In this document: in pieces, positions 24,141 through 35,200 of the stretch
Position numbering within the stretch: position 1 is the first letter of the stretch
Layout: the number at the start of each line of letters is the position of its first letter
Source: Metopolophium dirhodum
Taxonomy: Eukaryota; Arthropoda; Insecta; Hemiptera; Aphididae
Assembly (NCBI RefSeq): GCF_019925205.1
Contig: NC_083568.1
Location: forward strand, 8,182,393 to 8,246,392
Length of the DNA: 64,000 nucleotides
Direction of reading: 5' to 3'
Notes under the pieces: generated by a model
The model's database searches: none
What the model was told of the DNA's origin: nothing
What the model saw: only the letters and a program-made list of their open reading frames with translations
Translations under genes and position numbers: made by a program

Positions 24141-26645
24141 TCACAGAGTCGCTTCCGCTTTGGCAGCGGCGCGGCTCAGTCTTTGTCGGCGTTGTTTACT
24201 GTCATATCGACGTTGGCGTCTTAGCAAGTCAGCGGCTTCGGCAGCTTCGGCTTCTGTATCCGCTTTGGCTGCGGCGCAGCACAGTCTTTGTCGGCGATGT
24301 TTACTGTCGTATGGACGTTGGCGTTTTAGCAAGGAAGCGGCTTCGGCTTCTACTTCCTCTTTGGCTTCGGCTTCTGCTTCCACTTTGGCTTCGGCGGCTT
24401 CGGCTTCTGCTTCCGCTTTGGCATCGGCGGTTTCGCATTTTTCTCCCGCTTTGGCTGCGGCGCGGCGCTGTCGTTGTCGGCGTTGTTTACTGGCTTTTCG
24501 GCGTCGGCGTTGTAACAAGGGGGCGGCTACGACGGATGCAGCTTCGGCTTCTGCTTTCGCTTTGGCTGCGGCGCGGCGTTGCTGCTTCAGTACGCGTTTC
24601 TTATTGGTACTTTGGCGTCGTAGTTGCAGGCTGCTAGATTCGGCTATATGCAAATCTGCTACTTGCTCGCACAGCATATGCTCTTCCGGCTGTAACCTTT
24701 GGAGGTTGTAGTTGGTTTTGCTGATGAAAAATTTGCTTTCATTTAGAATTTCCGGGGTCCATCGGTAGTAAACAAAAAACATCGGGTATGATTCAAAGTC
24801 ATAATACTTGACGAAAACGTGGCCGTTAGGGCTCACCGTCGTATCTGCGGTGCCGGGCGGTATGAATAGTCTGTTTTCTTTGTTCCATTTTTTGATCAGA
24901 TACGTCTCATTCAGCAGCACAGTGCTTACGATGATCACTCTCACTCCCACTGCCAATCCCGATAAAAGACAAAGAAAAGAAACACTTCCATCATTAACTC
25001 GTAAGTTGTTGTTAAAAAATATAATAAAGTACCTACGACCTACGTAATAAAGTACAGGGAGAATATATTAACGATAACAACTTAATTTTTCAAAAAGTAT
25101 ACACTATCTATATATTCATAATGTTTAAATTTTGTTTTTGTTTTTACATAATTTTAATGTTTAAGTCGTTGCAAAACAATATGAATTTAAAAAAAAACAT
25201 TTATTCAGTATTTTTAAAAGATTTTAAAAGATTTTTTGAATAACAGTAGGTATACCTATATTTTAGATTCTGATTTCTAAGCGAAGCTATGAACTTTTAT
25301 TTTATTTTTTATTTTTTTTTTTATCATAATTTTTTGTGTCAGTAAAAATGATTCGATTATCTACTTCAGTATCTTTTCTAAGAAATTCAAGTATTGACAA
25401 TAGTGTTATAATGTATAAATTATTTTGTGTTTAAATATTTATAAGATATTCAATTTTTATAGCTAAGGATTTAAAACTTAAAACAAAGTTTCTCATAAGC
25501 AGGGCTCGTAACTTCATCAAAATATGCACTAAAAAGTTCAAAAATATGCATTTATATGCCCTAACATTTTTAAATTATGCACTCAAAATATGCATAATGT
25601 AAAAAAATCATGAGCAAAATTTAAAATAATAAGAATAAATCCATGAATTTAAAAAATACGAATTCCACCACAAAATTTTGCAAACGGCCCGCAACTGTTT
25701 GTTTTTCTTTTGGCATTGTTTAAATAAAATATGAATAATGTGTACGGTAACTATACCTCACACGAAAACACTAAAACAAGAAATTGAACGGGCGAACGCA
25801 TACGACTCATATGAGTAAACTCATCGGCCAGTGCAAGAAAACTATACTGTTATTACTGTACCAATGTACAAAATTATAAATGCTGGTTGGTGAGAAGCTG
25901 CACGCGTGTACAGGTTCGGTTTGACGACGGACTTTGTACGGTGGAGGATGATAGTGGTAACGATTACATTGTTTCCTCGGTATACGTAAAACGCATAAAA
26001 TCTAAATAGGTATGTACTAGGACACTAGGTAGTCACACACACACTGAATAAAAATAAATCAAAACACTATAATTTTGTAAACGGGAAAGTAAATAAAAAC
26101 AAGAAACTTTTCAAATATTTGTCTAAAAAATATTCATATGAAATAATATGCACTAACGACCGTAAAAAAATCAACTATATGCCAAATATGCCTTAGGTAA
26201 CACCCAAAACATGCAAAAACATGCACTATCAAACTTGATATTATTATTACTATATTGTTATGAAACGCATTTGTATCTCAGTTAGCATGTTTTCCTGTGT
26301 AGCAAAAAAAAACATGCAGATGCATGAACTTACGAGCCCTGATGATAATAATGATATAAACTATATTATTCTTATACCTTTATTAGTGGATTTATTGGCA
26401 TAAAAGTTGCAGTAGTCCGCGTTGTTACTAAAAGATACCCCAGATCCGAATCTAGAGCGCTGATTGCGCCTCCAGTCGAGTCCACTTATTAGTGACTCCA
26501 CAGCGTTTGACTCGGAGGTCACGTGGTATAGCACCTTCTCCTTCACATCATTTCCTCCGTTGGCCAACTGTATTTCCTCCTTATGTAGGAGGTACATTCC
26601 GTACATCACTGGGGCGTTGACACGATGTATTTTAAAAATATTGCA
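24141..26645 (-). CDS. PARP-like (ADP-ribosyltransferase fold) protein with repeated Arg/Ala/Glu tail, 3' exons
   Basis: Two exons join well: 26645-26378 (acceptor ATTACAG, donor GTATAAG) and 24949-24141 (acceptor GGCAG), phase 1, 358 codons. Exon 1 begins 'CNIFKIHRVNAPVMYGMYLL', then 'KVLYHVTSESNAVESLIS', 'GLDWR' and 'RFGSGVSFSNNADYCNFYA', following the PARP pattern 'I.RV.N..L...Y', 'LFHGT' and 'G.GSYFA..A.YS..Y'. Exon 2 continues with 'VRVIIVSTVLL', 'PPGTADTTV' and 'YYDFESYPMFFVYY', the usual end of a PARP catalytic domain (compare TIPARP/PARP12). The donor-binding His is present, but the following Tyr is Ser and the third triad position is not Glu, so activity is doubtful. After the domain come four imperfect repeats of 'RRQR..RAAAKA..EAEAA', probably charged helix or coiled coil, locally GC-rich. 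No N-terminal exons were found; upstream is satellite DNA, so the gene may be partial or a pseudogene. Confidence 0.72.
25500..26341. mobile_element. hAT-like non-autonomous element in the PARP-like gene intron
   Basis: Ends CAGGGCTCGTAACTTCAT and ATGAACTTACGAGCCCTG are reverse complements with one mismatch in the outer 18 bp, the form of hAT termini. The interior (842 bp) is rich in 'ATATGCA' and 'ATGCA' motifs and has no transposase frame. Candidate 8-bp flanks (CTCATAAG and ATGATAAT) match at only 5 of 8 positions, so the duplication has decayed or is misplaced. The right end is 36 bp from the PARP-like splice donor. Confidence 0.65.
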
Positions 26646-26789
26646 CTGTAATATTATACGAAATCTAATATTGTACTCGTAGTAGGTAATATTATATTTT
26701 TATGTCAAGAGAACTCCATACCCGCATGCGTTGCTCCGTCGTACAAACGTATAACTTATTCTTCGATAGTACCTATAGTGGTAAATATA

Positions 26790-27000
26790 CCCACCTGTCA
26801 CGCGGGAGACCGGAGTTTGATTCCCCTCCGGGAAGCCATTTGACGCAGCCACAAGTGCTGTGGCCGGTCTTGGGAGAGAATGAGAGATATCGAGAATTTT
26901 TATTAAAATAAATACGCACGGTACGGGGTTTAAACCAGCGACTCACGGCGCGTGGATCTTAACATATTAACCTCGATATTCTCACTCTTGGGACAGAGTG
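26790..27000. repeat. tRNA-like, SINE-like segments in opposite orientation
   Basis: The plus strand has 'GGGAGACCGGAGTTTGATTCC', close to a tRNA T-arm with a B-box-like GTTTGATTCC. The minus strand of about 26920-26990 has 'CGTGAGTCGCTGGTTTAAAC', also T-arm-like. The two are linked by inverted 'GAGAATGAGAGATATCGAG' and 'CTCGATATTCTCACTCT' blocks. No complete A box or cloverleaf was seen, so this is a SINE-type relic at most and not a tRNA gene. Confidence 0.3.
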
Positions 27001-27039
27001 GCAGTGTGTACGGTTGAGGAGAGGACATAGGTGTTTGTA

Positions 27040-30000
27040 TAGCGTATATTGTGACTTCCAGAATAGAGATACAAGCCGGCGTTGTGACTTCCGAGGGACA
27101 TTGTTACCTCCAAAATCCGGAGGTCACAAATATTTAAAATATTTTCGACGGTTTTATGAAATATGAAGAAATATCATCATGTTTCTGTAATAAACAGGAT
27201 GGAGTCCATAAGTACTGAATTAATCACATAGCGTGTATTGGTTCGTGAGTTAATAGTACGGATTTCTGAATATAGACGGCGCAGGACTTTGAGATTAACA
27301 CGCGTGTATACAAATTAAAGAAATATACGTTTAAGAGAACTCCGAGACAAATAAATCACAAATTCATCGCGGAAAGCTTTTCTGACCTCCAATTACAAAA
27401 TTATAATGAATAAATAATGATTTTCAATATAATTAAATTATATTAAAATACAATTTAAAACTTTTTTCCACAAACAGTGTACCAATATTTCTTAATATTA
27501 ACAAAATATAAATAAATAATATAAAATATAAAATACATCTATGATGTGTATGGTGTCTCCGAATTCTAATAACTCTCGCAAGGAGGAGAGGCTATGACCA
27601 TGCCCCTTATTTTTTGTATGTATTTGTAATAACTGGAGTCCAAAAATACCGTTGTAATTATAACAAAGTTACTTGTATAATATGTAAGGCCAACGAATTA
27701 ATTAGTATTTTTTTTTCAGAAAATTAGAGTAAATTTAATAATATAACGGTAAATTATTAATAATAATAGAATAATCCGGTACAAGAGTACCACAAAAAAA
27801 AATGTGTATACATAGTGTCACTAGAACCTCCGGTATCGGAAGTCATAAGTACCATTATGTGTTAAAATTAAATTTCGATGTGTAACAGTAAAATTTGAAA
27901 TATTAAAATCACACAGTAATTATTGTGTCCTCAGGAACTGGAGTCCACAAATTACTTTGAATTTTACACATAGTCTTCTATGCTACAGTATTCGATTTCG
28001 CCTATTATAATTAGAAGAATACCACTAATACCTCCATCACCGGAAGTCCCAAGTCATGCGTTCAAAATATTAAGAACAATGTGTGAAGCAAAATTTATAA
28101 TATTTCAATCACATTGTAATCGTTGTGTCCTCCGGTACTGGAGTCCACAAATTACTTTGAATTTTACACATAGTCTTCTATAACGCAGTTAAGATTTTAC
28201 CTATTATTTAAAGAGAGGCACTAATACTTCCGTTACAGGAAGGCATAAGTAATATTGTGAGTTCAATGTGAAAAACAAAATTTTAAATATTATAATCGCA
28301 CTGTAATCGTTGTGTCCTCCTGTACTGGAGTCCACAAATTACTTTGAATTTTACACATAGTATTCTATACTACAGTATACGATTTTTCCTATTAATCAGA
28401 AGAGTGACACTGATACCTCCGTCAACGGAAGTCACAAGTAAAATAATGTTTTTAACTTTAGTTTCGATATGTAAAGCAAAATGTAATATATGTTACAATC
28501 GCAATGTAATCGTTGTGTCCTACGGTACTGGAGTCCACAAATTAGTTTGAATTTTATACATAGTCTTCTATAACGCAGTATACGATTTTTCCTATTAATT
28601 AAAAGAGAGACACTAATACCCATGTTACAGGAAATCATAAGTAATATTGTGAGTTCAATGTGAAAAACAAAATTTTAAATATTATAATCGCACTGTAATC
28701 GTTGTGTCCTCCTGTACTGGAGTCCACAAATTACTTTGAATTTTATACATAGTATTCTATGCTACAGTATACTATTTTTCCTATTAATCAGAAGAGTGAC
28801 ACTGATACCTCCGTCAACGGAAGTCACAAGTAAAATAATGTTTTACACTTTAGTTTCGATATGTAAAGCAAAATGTAATATATATTACAATCGCAATGTA
28901 ATCGTTGTGTCTTCCGGTACCGGAGTCCACAAATTAGTTTGAATTTTACACATAGTCTTCTATAACGCAGTATACGATTTACCTACTGATTAGAAGAGGG
29001 GCATTGGTACCTCCGCCACAGGAAGTCACAATTAAAATAATGTTTTAAACTTTAGTATTGATCATAGAAATATGATCATAGTATAATCGTTGTGTCCTTC
29101 GGTACTGGAGTCCACAAATGACTTTGAATTTTACACATAGTCTTCTATGCTACAGTATACTATTTTGCCTATTAATCAGAAGAGTAACATTGATACCTCC
29201 ATCACCGGAAGTCCCAAGTAACATGATGCGTTCAAATAATTAAGAATCAATGTGTGAAAGTGAAATTTATAATAATACAATCACACTGTAAGCGTTGTGT
29301 CCTCCGGTACTGGAGTCCACTAATAAATATTAATTTTACACATAGTCTTCTATAACGCGGTATACGATTTTACCTATTGATCTAAAGAGAGGCACTAATA
29401 CTTCCGTTACAGGAAGGCATAAGTAATATTGTGAGTTCAATGTGAAAAACCAAATTTTAAATATTATAATCGCACTGTAATCGTTGTCTCCTCCTGTACT
29501 GGAGTCCACAAATTACTTTGAATTTTATACATAGTATTCTATGCTACAGTATACTATTTTTCCTATTAATCAGAAGAGTGACACTGATACCTCCGTCAAC
29601 GGAAGTCACAAGTAAAATAATGTTTTTAACTTTAGTTTCGATATGTAAAGCAAAATGTAATATATGTTACAATCGCAATGTAATCGTTGTGTCCTACGGT
29701 ACTGGAGTCCACAAATTAGTTTGAATTTTATACATAGTCTTCTATAACGCAGTATACGATTTTTCCTATTAATTAAAAGAGAGACACTAATACCCATGTT
29801 ACAGGAAATCATAAGTAATATTGTGAGTTCAATGTGAAAAACAAAATTTTAAATATTATAATCGCACTGTAATCGTTGTGTCCTCCTGTACTGGAGTCCA
29901 CAAATTACTTTGAATTTTTATACATAGTATTCTATGCTACAGTATACTATTTTTCCTATTAATCAGAAGAGTGACACTGATACCTCCGTCAACGGAAGTC

Positions 30001-31710
30001 ACAAGTAAAATAATGTTTTACACTTTAGTTTCGATATGTAAAGCAAAATGTAATATATATTACAATCGCAATGTAATCGTTGTGTCTTCCGGTACCGGAG
30101 TCCACAAATTAGTTTGAATTTTACACATAGTCTTCTATAACGCAGTATACGATTTACCTACTGATTAGAAGAGGGGCATTGGTACCTCCGCCACAGGAAG
30201 TCACAATTAAAATAATGTTTTAAACTTTAGTATTGATCATAGAAATATGATCATAGTATAATCGTTGTGTCCTTCGGTACTGGAGTCCACAAATGACTTT
30301 GAATTTTACACATAGTCTTCTATGCTACAGTATACTATTTTGCCTATTAATCAGAAGAGTAACATTGATACCTCCATCACCGGAAGTCCCAAGTAACATG
30401 ATGCGTTCAAATAATTAAGAATCAATGTGTGGAAGTGAAATTTATAATAATACAATCACACTGTAAGCGTTGTGTCCTCCGGTACTGGAGTCCACTAATA
30501 AATATTAATTTTACACATAGTCTTGTATAACGCGGTATACGATTTTACCTATTGATCTAAAGAGAGGCACTAATACTTCCGTTACAGGAAGGCATAAGTA
30601 ATATTGTGAGTTCAATGTGAAAAACCAAATTTTAAATATTATAATCGCACTGTAATCGTTGTCTCCTCCTGTACTGGAGTCCACAAATTACTTTGAATTT
30701 TATACATAGTATTCTATGCTACAGTATACTATTTTTCCTATTAATCAGAAGAGTGACACTGATACCTCCGTCAACGGAAGTCACAAGTAAAATAATGTTT
30801 TACACTTTAGTTTCGATATGTAAAGCAAAATGTAATATATATTACAATCGCAATGTAATCGTTGTGTCTTCCGGTACCGGAGTCCACAAATTAGTTTGAA
30901 TTTTACACATAGTCTTCTATAACGCAGTACCTATACGATTTTACCTATTAATTAAAAGAGAGATACTAATAACTATGTTACAGGAAATCATAAGTAATAT
31001 TGTGAGTTCAATGTGAAAAGCAAAATTTTAAATATTATAATCGCACTGTAATCGTTGTGTCCTCCTGTACTGGAGTTCACAAATTAATTTGAATTTTACA
31101 CATATTTTTCTAAACCAAAATATGTGATTTTACTTATCAATCAGAAGAATGACACTGATACCTCCATCACCGGAAGTCCCAAGTAACATTATGCGTTCAA
31201 ATAATTAAGAATCAATGTGTGAAAGCGAAATTTATAATATTACAATCACACTGTAATCGTTGTGTCCTCCGTTACTGGAGTCCACTAATAAATATTAATT
31301 TTACACATAGTCTTCTATAACGCGGTATACGATTTTACCTATCGATCAAAAGAGAGGCACTGATACCTCTGTTACAGGAAGTCATAAGCAAAGTTATATG
31401 TTAAATGTGTAAAAGTAAAATTTAAAATATTATAATGCACTGTACCTAATCGTTGTGTCCTCGGGTACTGGAGTCCACAAATTACTTTGAATTTTACACA
31501 TAGTCTTCTATGCTACAGTATACGATTTTGCCTATTAATCAGAAGAGTGACACTGATACCTCCATCACCGGAAGTCCCAAGTAACATTATGCGTTCAAAT
31601 ACTTAAGAATCAATATGTGAAGCGAAATTTATAATATTATAATAACACTGTAATCGTTGTGTCCTCCGGTACTGGAGTCCACAAATTACTTTGAATTTTA
31701 CACACTTTCA
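27040..31710. repeat. satellite array, monomer about 195 bp with 1174-bp higher-order repeat
   Basis: The marker GGAGTCCACAAAT (with small variants) starts at 27940, 28140, 28327, 28530, 28719, 28922, 29107, 29312, 29501, 29704, 29893, 30097, 30282, 30487, 30676 and 30879, and on to about 31675. Spacing alternates near 187 and 203 bp, giving a dimer near 390 bp. Six monomers form a 1174-bp unit: 28327-29500 is nearly identical to 29501-30675, and a third copy lacking two monomers follows. Each monomer has two near-palindromes (around TCCGGTACTGGAG and CTCCGTCACCGGAAG). The 27.0-27.9 kb edge is more diverged. The 68-codon frames repeated through it reflect the repeat and are not genes. Confidence 0.93.
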
Positions 31711-32297
31711 TCATAATTTGTTTTAACTTGGTAATTATTTAAGATTAGTTCTTTTTATCGCACACTGCATGTCACAAGTTTGATGTGTATAATATTATTG
31801 AATATATATATATATCGAATATCGTTTTTTTAAAATTATTTGTATTATCTTGATAATCACAATATGTATATGCCATTTATAAAACCCTTCTCCCGTTGCC
31901 CTCTTGTCTAATAGACATGACTCCTACGACTGCGTATCCATCATAATGTTATACAGGGAAAACCATAGTGTCCCACCAAATGTCTTATCGTTCTTTATCT
32001 ATATCCCTTATTCGTACATGACGAGAGTGAACGACGACAGTATAACATAGTAGGAGCTTACATTGTACGTCACTAAAGATTCAATCATTCTTTCCACGGT
32101 TGTCGAAGGTGGCTTTATGGATTGTCTGACTGACCATCGCGTTTCATTATACCTATGTTTTGTTTTCGCTGTTTTTCTCGTGTCAACGATTAAACAATTT
32201 TTTTTGTTTTTTAACAGTTTTTTTTTCATTTTGTGTTTATTCAAATTAATGTTTTTTCTCGTGAAGTACCTATATAATTACAAATAAGGTTGTAACT
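31711..32297. other. intergenic sequence upstream of the recombinase-like gene
   Basis: AT-rich sequence between the satellite and the ATG at 32298. It has T-rich runs and no convincing coding frame. Presumably it holds the promoter and 5' UTR of the next gene; no clear core-promoter motif was recognised. Confidence 0.4.
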
Positions 32298-35200
32298 ATG
32301 TTAACGAGAAAAAATAATCGTTTAAAGAATACCCATGCAAATGAAGAAGATGTACAAGAAGGTAAGCTATTTCTACTTAAATTGTTTTTAAATAACATCG
32401 AATAAGATTTTACATATTATTTGCTCATACATAATTAAATTTATTTTACCCGAGTATAAAATATATGCTCCTAATGGCTTATTTTACCTTTAAATAATTT
32501 ACGATAGGTAGGTATATAGAAGTGAAAGTAAATACCACCCGTAAGGCTGTAACCAATAATTTTTTTCTAGAGATTCTGAGCGAAGTGATGAATACCTATA
32601 TTATTGATTTTACAATGAGGTATAACGAGAATTTTTATGCAACATCAATGTTTGACTAAATTTTTTTTTTTTTTAATTTAAAAATAAATAAGAATGAATT
32701 GGTAGGTACTTTAAATTTTTACTAAAGATGATTGATGACATTTTAAAAATATCTGAACTCTTTTAGAGATATATACATATGATAAAGGTATTCGATATTT
32801 TTTAGTTTTTATTTTCTATATACCTAGGTAAATTTAGATAGAAAAATGTTCAAAGTTCGTCAAAATCCTTGAAAATTAAATACCGGGTTTCTCTTGCTCG
32901 TAAGTTTTTCATATATAAATAAAAAATATCAAAAATACCTACAGTCACGATATTTTTAGTAATGTTATGTCTTTATATATTGCCAAAACTTTAATCATGA
33001 CTTTAGTTATTTTGTTGTAATTTAAATATATTATTTGTGGGTATACACTATACATACTTGAAACGTTACTAAGACCTATAATATTATATTTTTAACATAC
33101 AATGACATTTTTTAATGAAATGTATTCGACAAAAATTAATTTGCCTTACCGTAATACTACGAGTAAGTTACTAGGTAGGTACTTAGTTATAGTACCTATA
33201 GAGCTTCGCTCAGAATCGTTATTCGTATGCAATGACTTATCATTGAATTAAAATGCGACATATAGATACCTACTGTTAGTGTTATTACTTATTACACTCG
33301 TCAGATAGGTTTCTGATTTACCCATTTTTTTATCTGATCATCTGTGGCGGAATTTATATGAACGCAAAAAATAGATTTAGTAGTTTTCTTGCAGGTGGGA
33401 TTTACAAATATTTATTTGGGGGGGGGGGGGGGGGGGGTTGAAATATAATTTATTACAGGTGCAGAACGATAGCGTTTTTCTTTAAGTAAAATCAATTGTA
33501 CGTAAAACACCACATCGACATGGGTGTGTAGTGTTCAATGTGCATCAATTGAGAAATATAAATTTTTAATTATAGACTTAAGAGGACGCTACGCGGCTTT
33601 ACGTTCAATAGATCTCATGTAGCTTTGTTAGATTTAAAAGTTTTAATATTAGAGTGCATTTATATAATAATAATATTATTATTAAAATTAAAAGTAACAA
33701 GATTTTCTGTGGTTTGGTATAAGTATTTTTTCTACGGATAAATTTTTAAGCAAAATATGATCATTTTAAAATTATAATAAAAATGTATACACTTAAAACT
33801 ATTTAATAAAAATTTCGAAAAATACTCCCACCGTACCACATAAAATGTTGTTACCTTTAAAACTAAAAATGGATAAATTCACTAAAATATTAAAATTTAA
33901 AACTAAAAAAGCTCCACGAGAACTACTAAACGTAAATGCTTTGTGTTACGCTTTTGTAAGTCAGAGAATACAAATGCAGTGGTTCCTTTTAAGACTAGCA
34001 AAAATATAAAAATATATTATTGGTTTGGTTCAAAATTTAAAATTGTTCCTATTATTATAGTTAAAACGTTGTTTTTGGTAATACGTAAATAATGCTATTA
34101 TAACAATGGTATACAAACATCCATGTAATTACTTTTCAAAATTTCATAATATCATAAGACATTTTCATCACGCAAATTAATAACTAATTGCATAACAAAT
34201 CAAATAACTGTTTACAGATTTTTTTTTTTGAATATCTATTACGAACATTTAAAATTCTTTTTTACATAAATTGTATTTACTTAGGGTACTGAATTTATTA
34301 AAATTAAAATCTTAGAAAGTAGTAAAAATAATAATTTATATTTTGTTAATTAGAATGGATTGCAGTTCAATACACTGATGATAATGTTTTCTATATGTGT
34401 CCTTCAAAAACAATAAAATGTAAAATAGTGATTGGCAAAAAATATATGGTGAAATGGGTTAATAAAAAATCATATTTAGCTAAGGTGCTAAAAAAAGGAA
34501 GTAAGTTTTCTATTTATTTTTCATTTTTCATTGATAGTTAAAAACATATTAATAAGACTATTTCCCGTATTCATAGTAAATTTAGGTGTCCCATAAGATA
34601 TGTTAAACTAGGTATATGTTTTATGTGACACAAAAATTGATTATGCATACGGGCATATAACAATTTAATCATGATAAATAATAAATTATATACATATATA
34701 ACTATTAATTCTATATAGGTAGGTAATCTATAATATAATATTATAATATATCACCCAATAAGTACTAGAGTATTTACACATTGATCTATGTTATACCATT
34801 GGGCATTGATTATAAGTACTATGTATTATATTGTACATTTGTACATATTATAATGAACATCTCTAGGAAACTAAATATGCGCTTATCGTAAAATTTTTCG
34901 GTTTGGAGTTTTAATAATATTTTAATAAATAATAGATCTAATTAAATAAATATTAAGTAATTAAAAATATTATGATTTAATTTTATTGGTAGGTAGGTAA
35001 CTTTCTCTGAATAAAATAATACAAATTTTGTTTTAATTATGGTACCTAATTTTACATACTTTTTTAAACTATCTTGGTAGATACTAAAGATACAACTCTT
35101 ATCATATAATACTGATATTTAATTTTTCAGTCATCAAAAAAATATAAGAAAAATAGATATTTTAATGATTTGCAGTTTTATGCCTATCCACCATTTTTTG

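Noticed and set aside
24103..24711. 202- and 167-codon plus-strand frames
   Set aside because: Antisense shadows of the repeated Ala/Glu/Arg tail of the minus-strand PARP-like gene.
26800..26870. Possible functional tRNA gene
   Set aside because: Only a T-arm-like segment is seen; no acceptor stem pairing, D-arm or A box could be fitted.
28344..30899. Repeated 68-codon frames on both strands
   Set aside because: They recur because the satellite repeats; no codon bias or domain.
27040..31710. Possible CRISPR-like regular repeat array
   Set aside because: No short repeat plus unique spacer pattern: whole monomers are homologous, and the genome is eukaryotic.
32008..32287. 78-codon minus and 74-codon plus frames upstream of the recombinase-like gene
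   Set aside because: AT-rich chance frames overlapping each other, with Lys or Phe runs.
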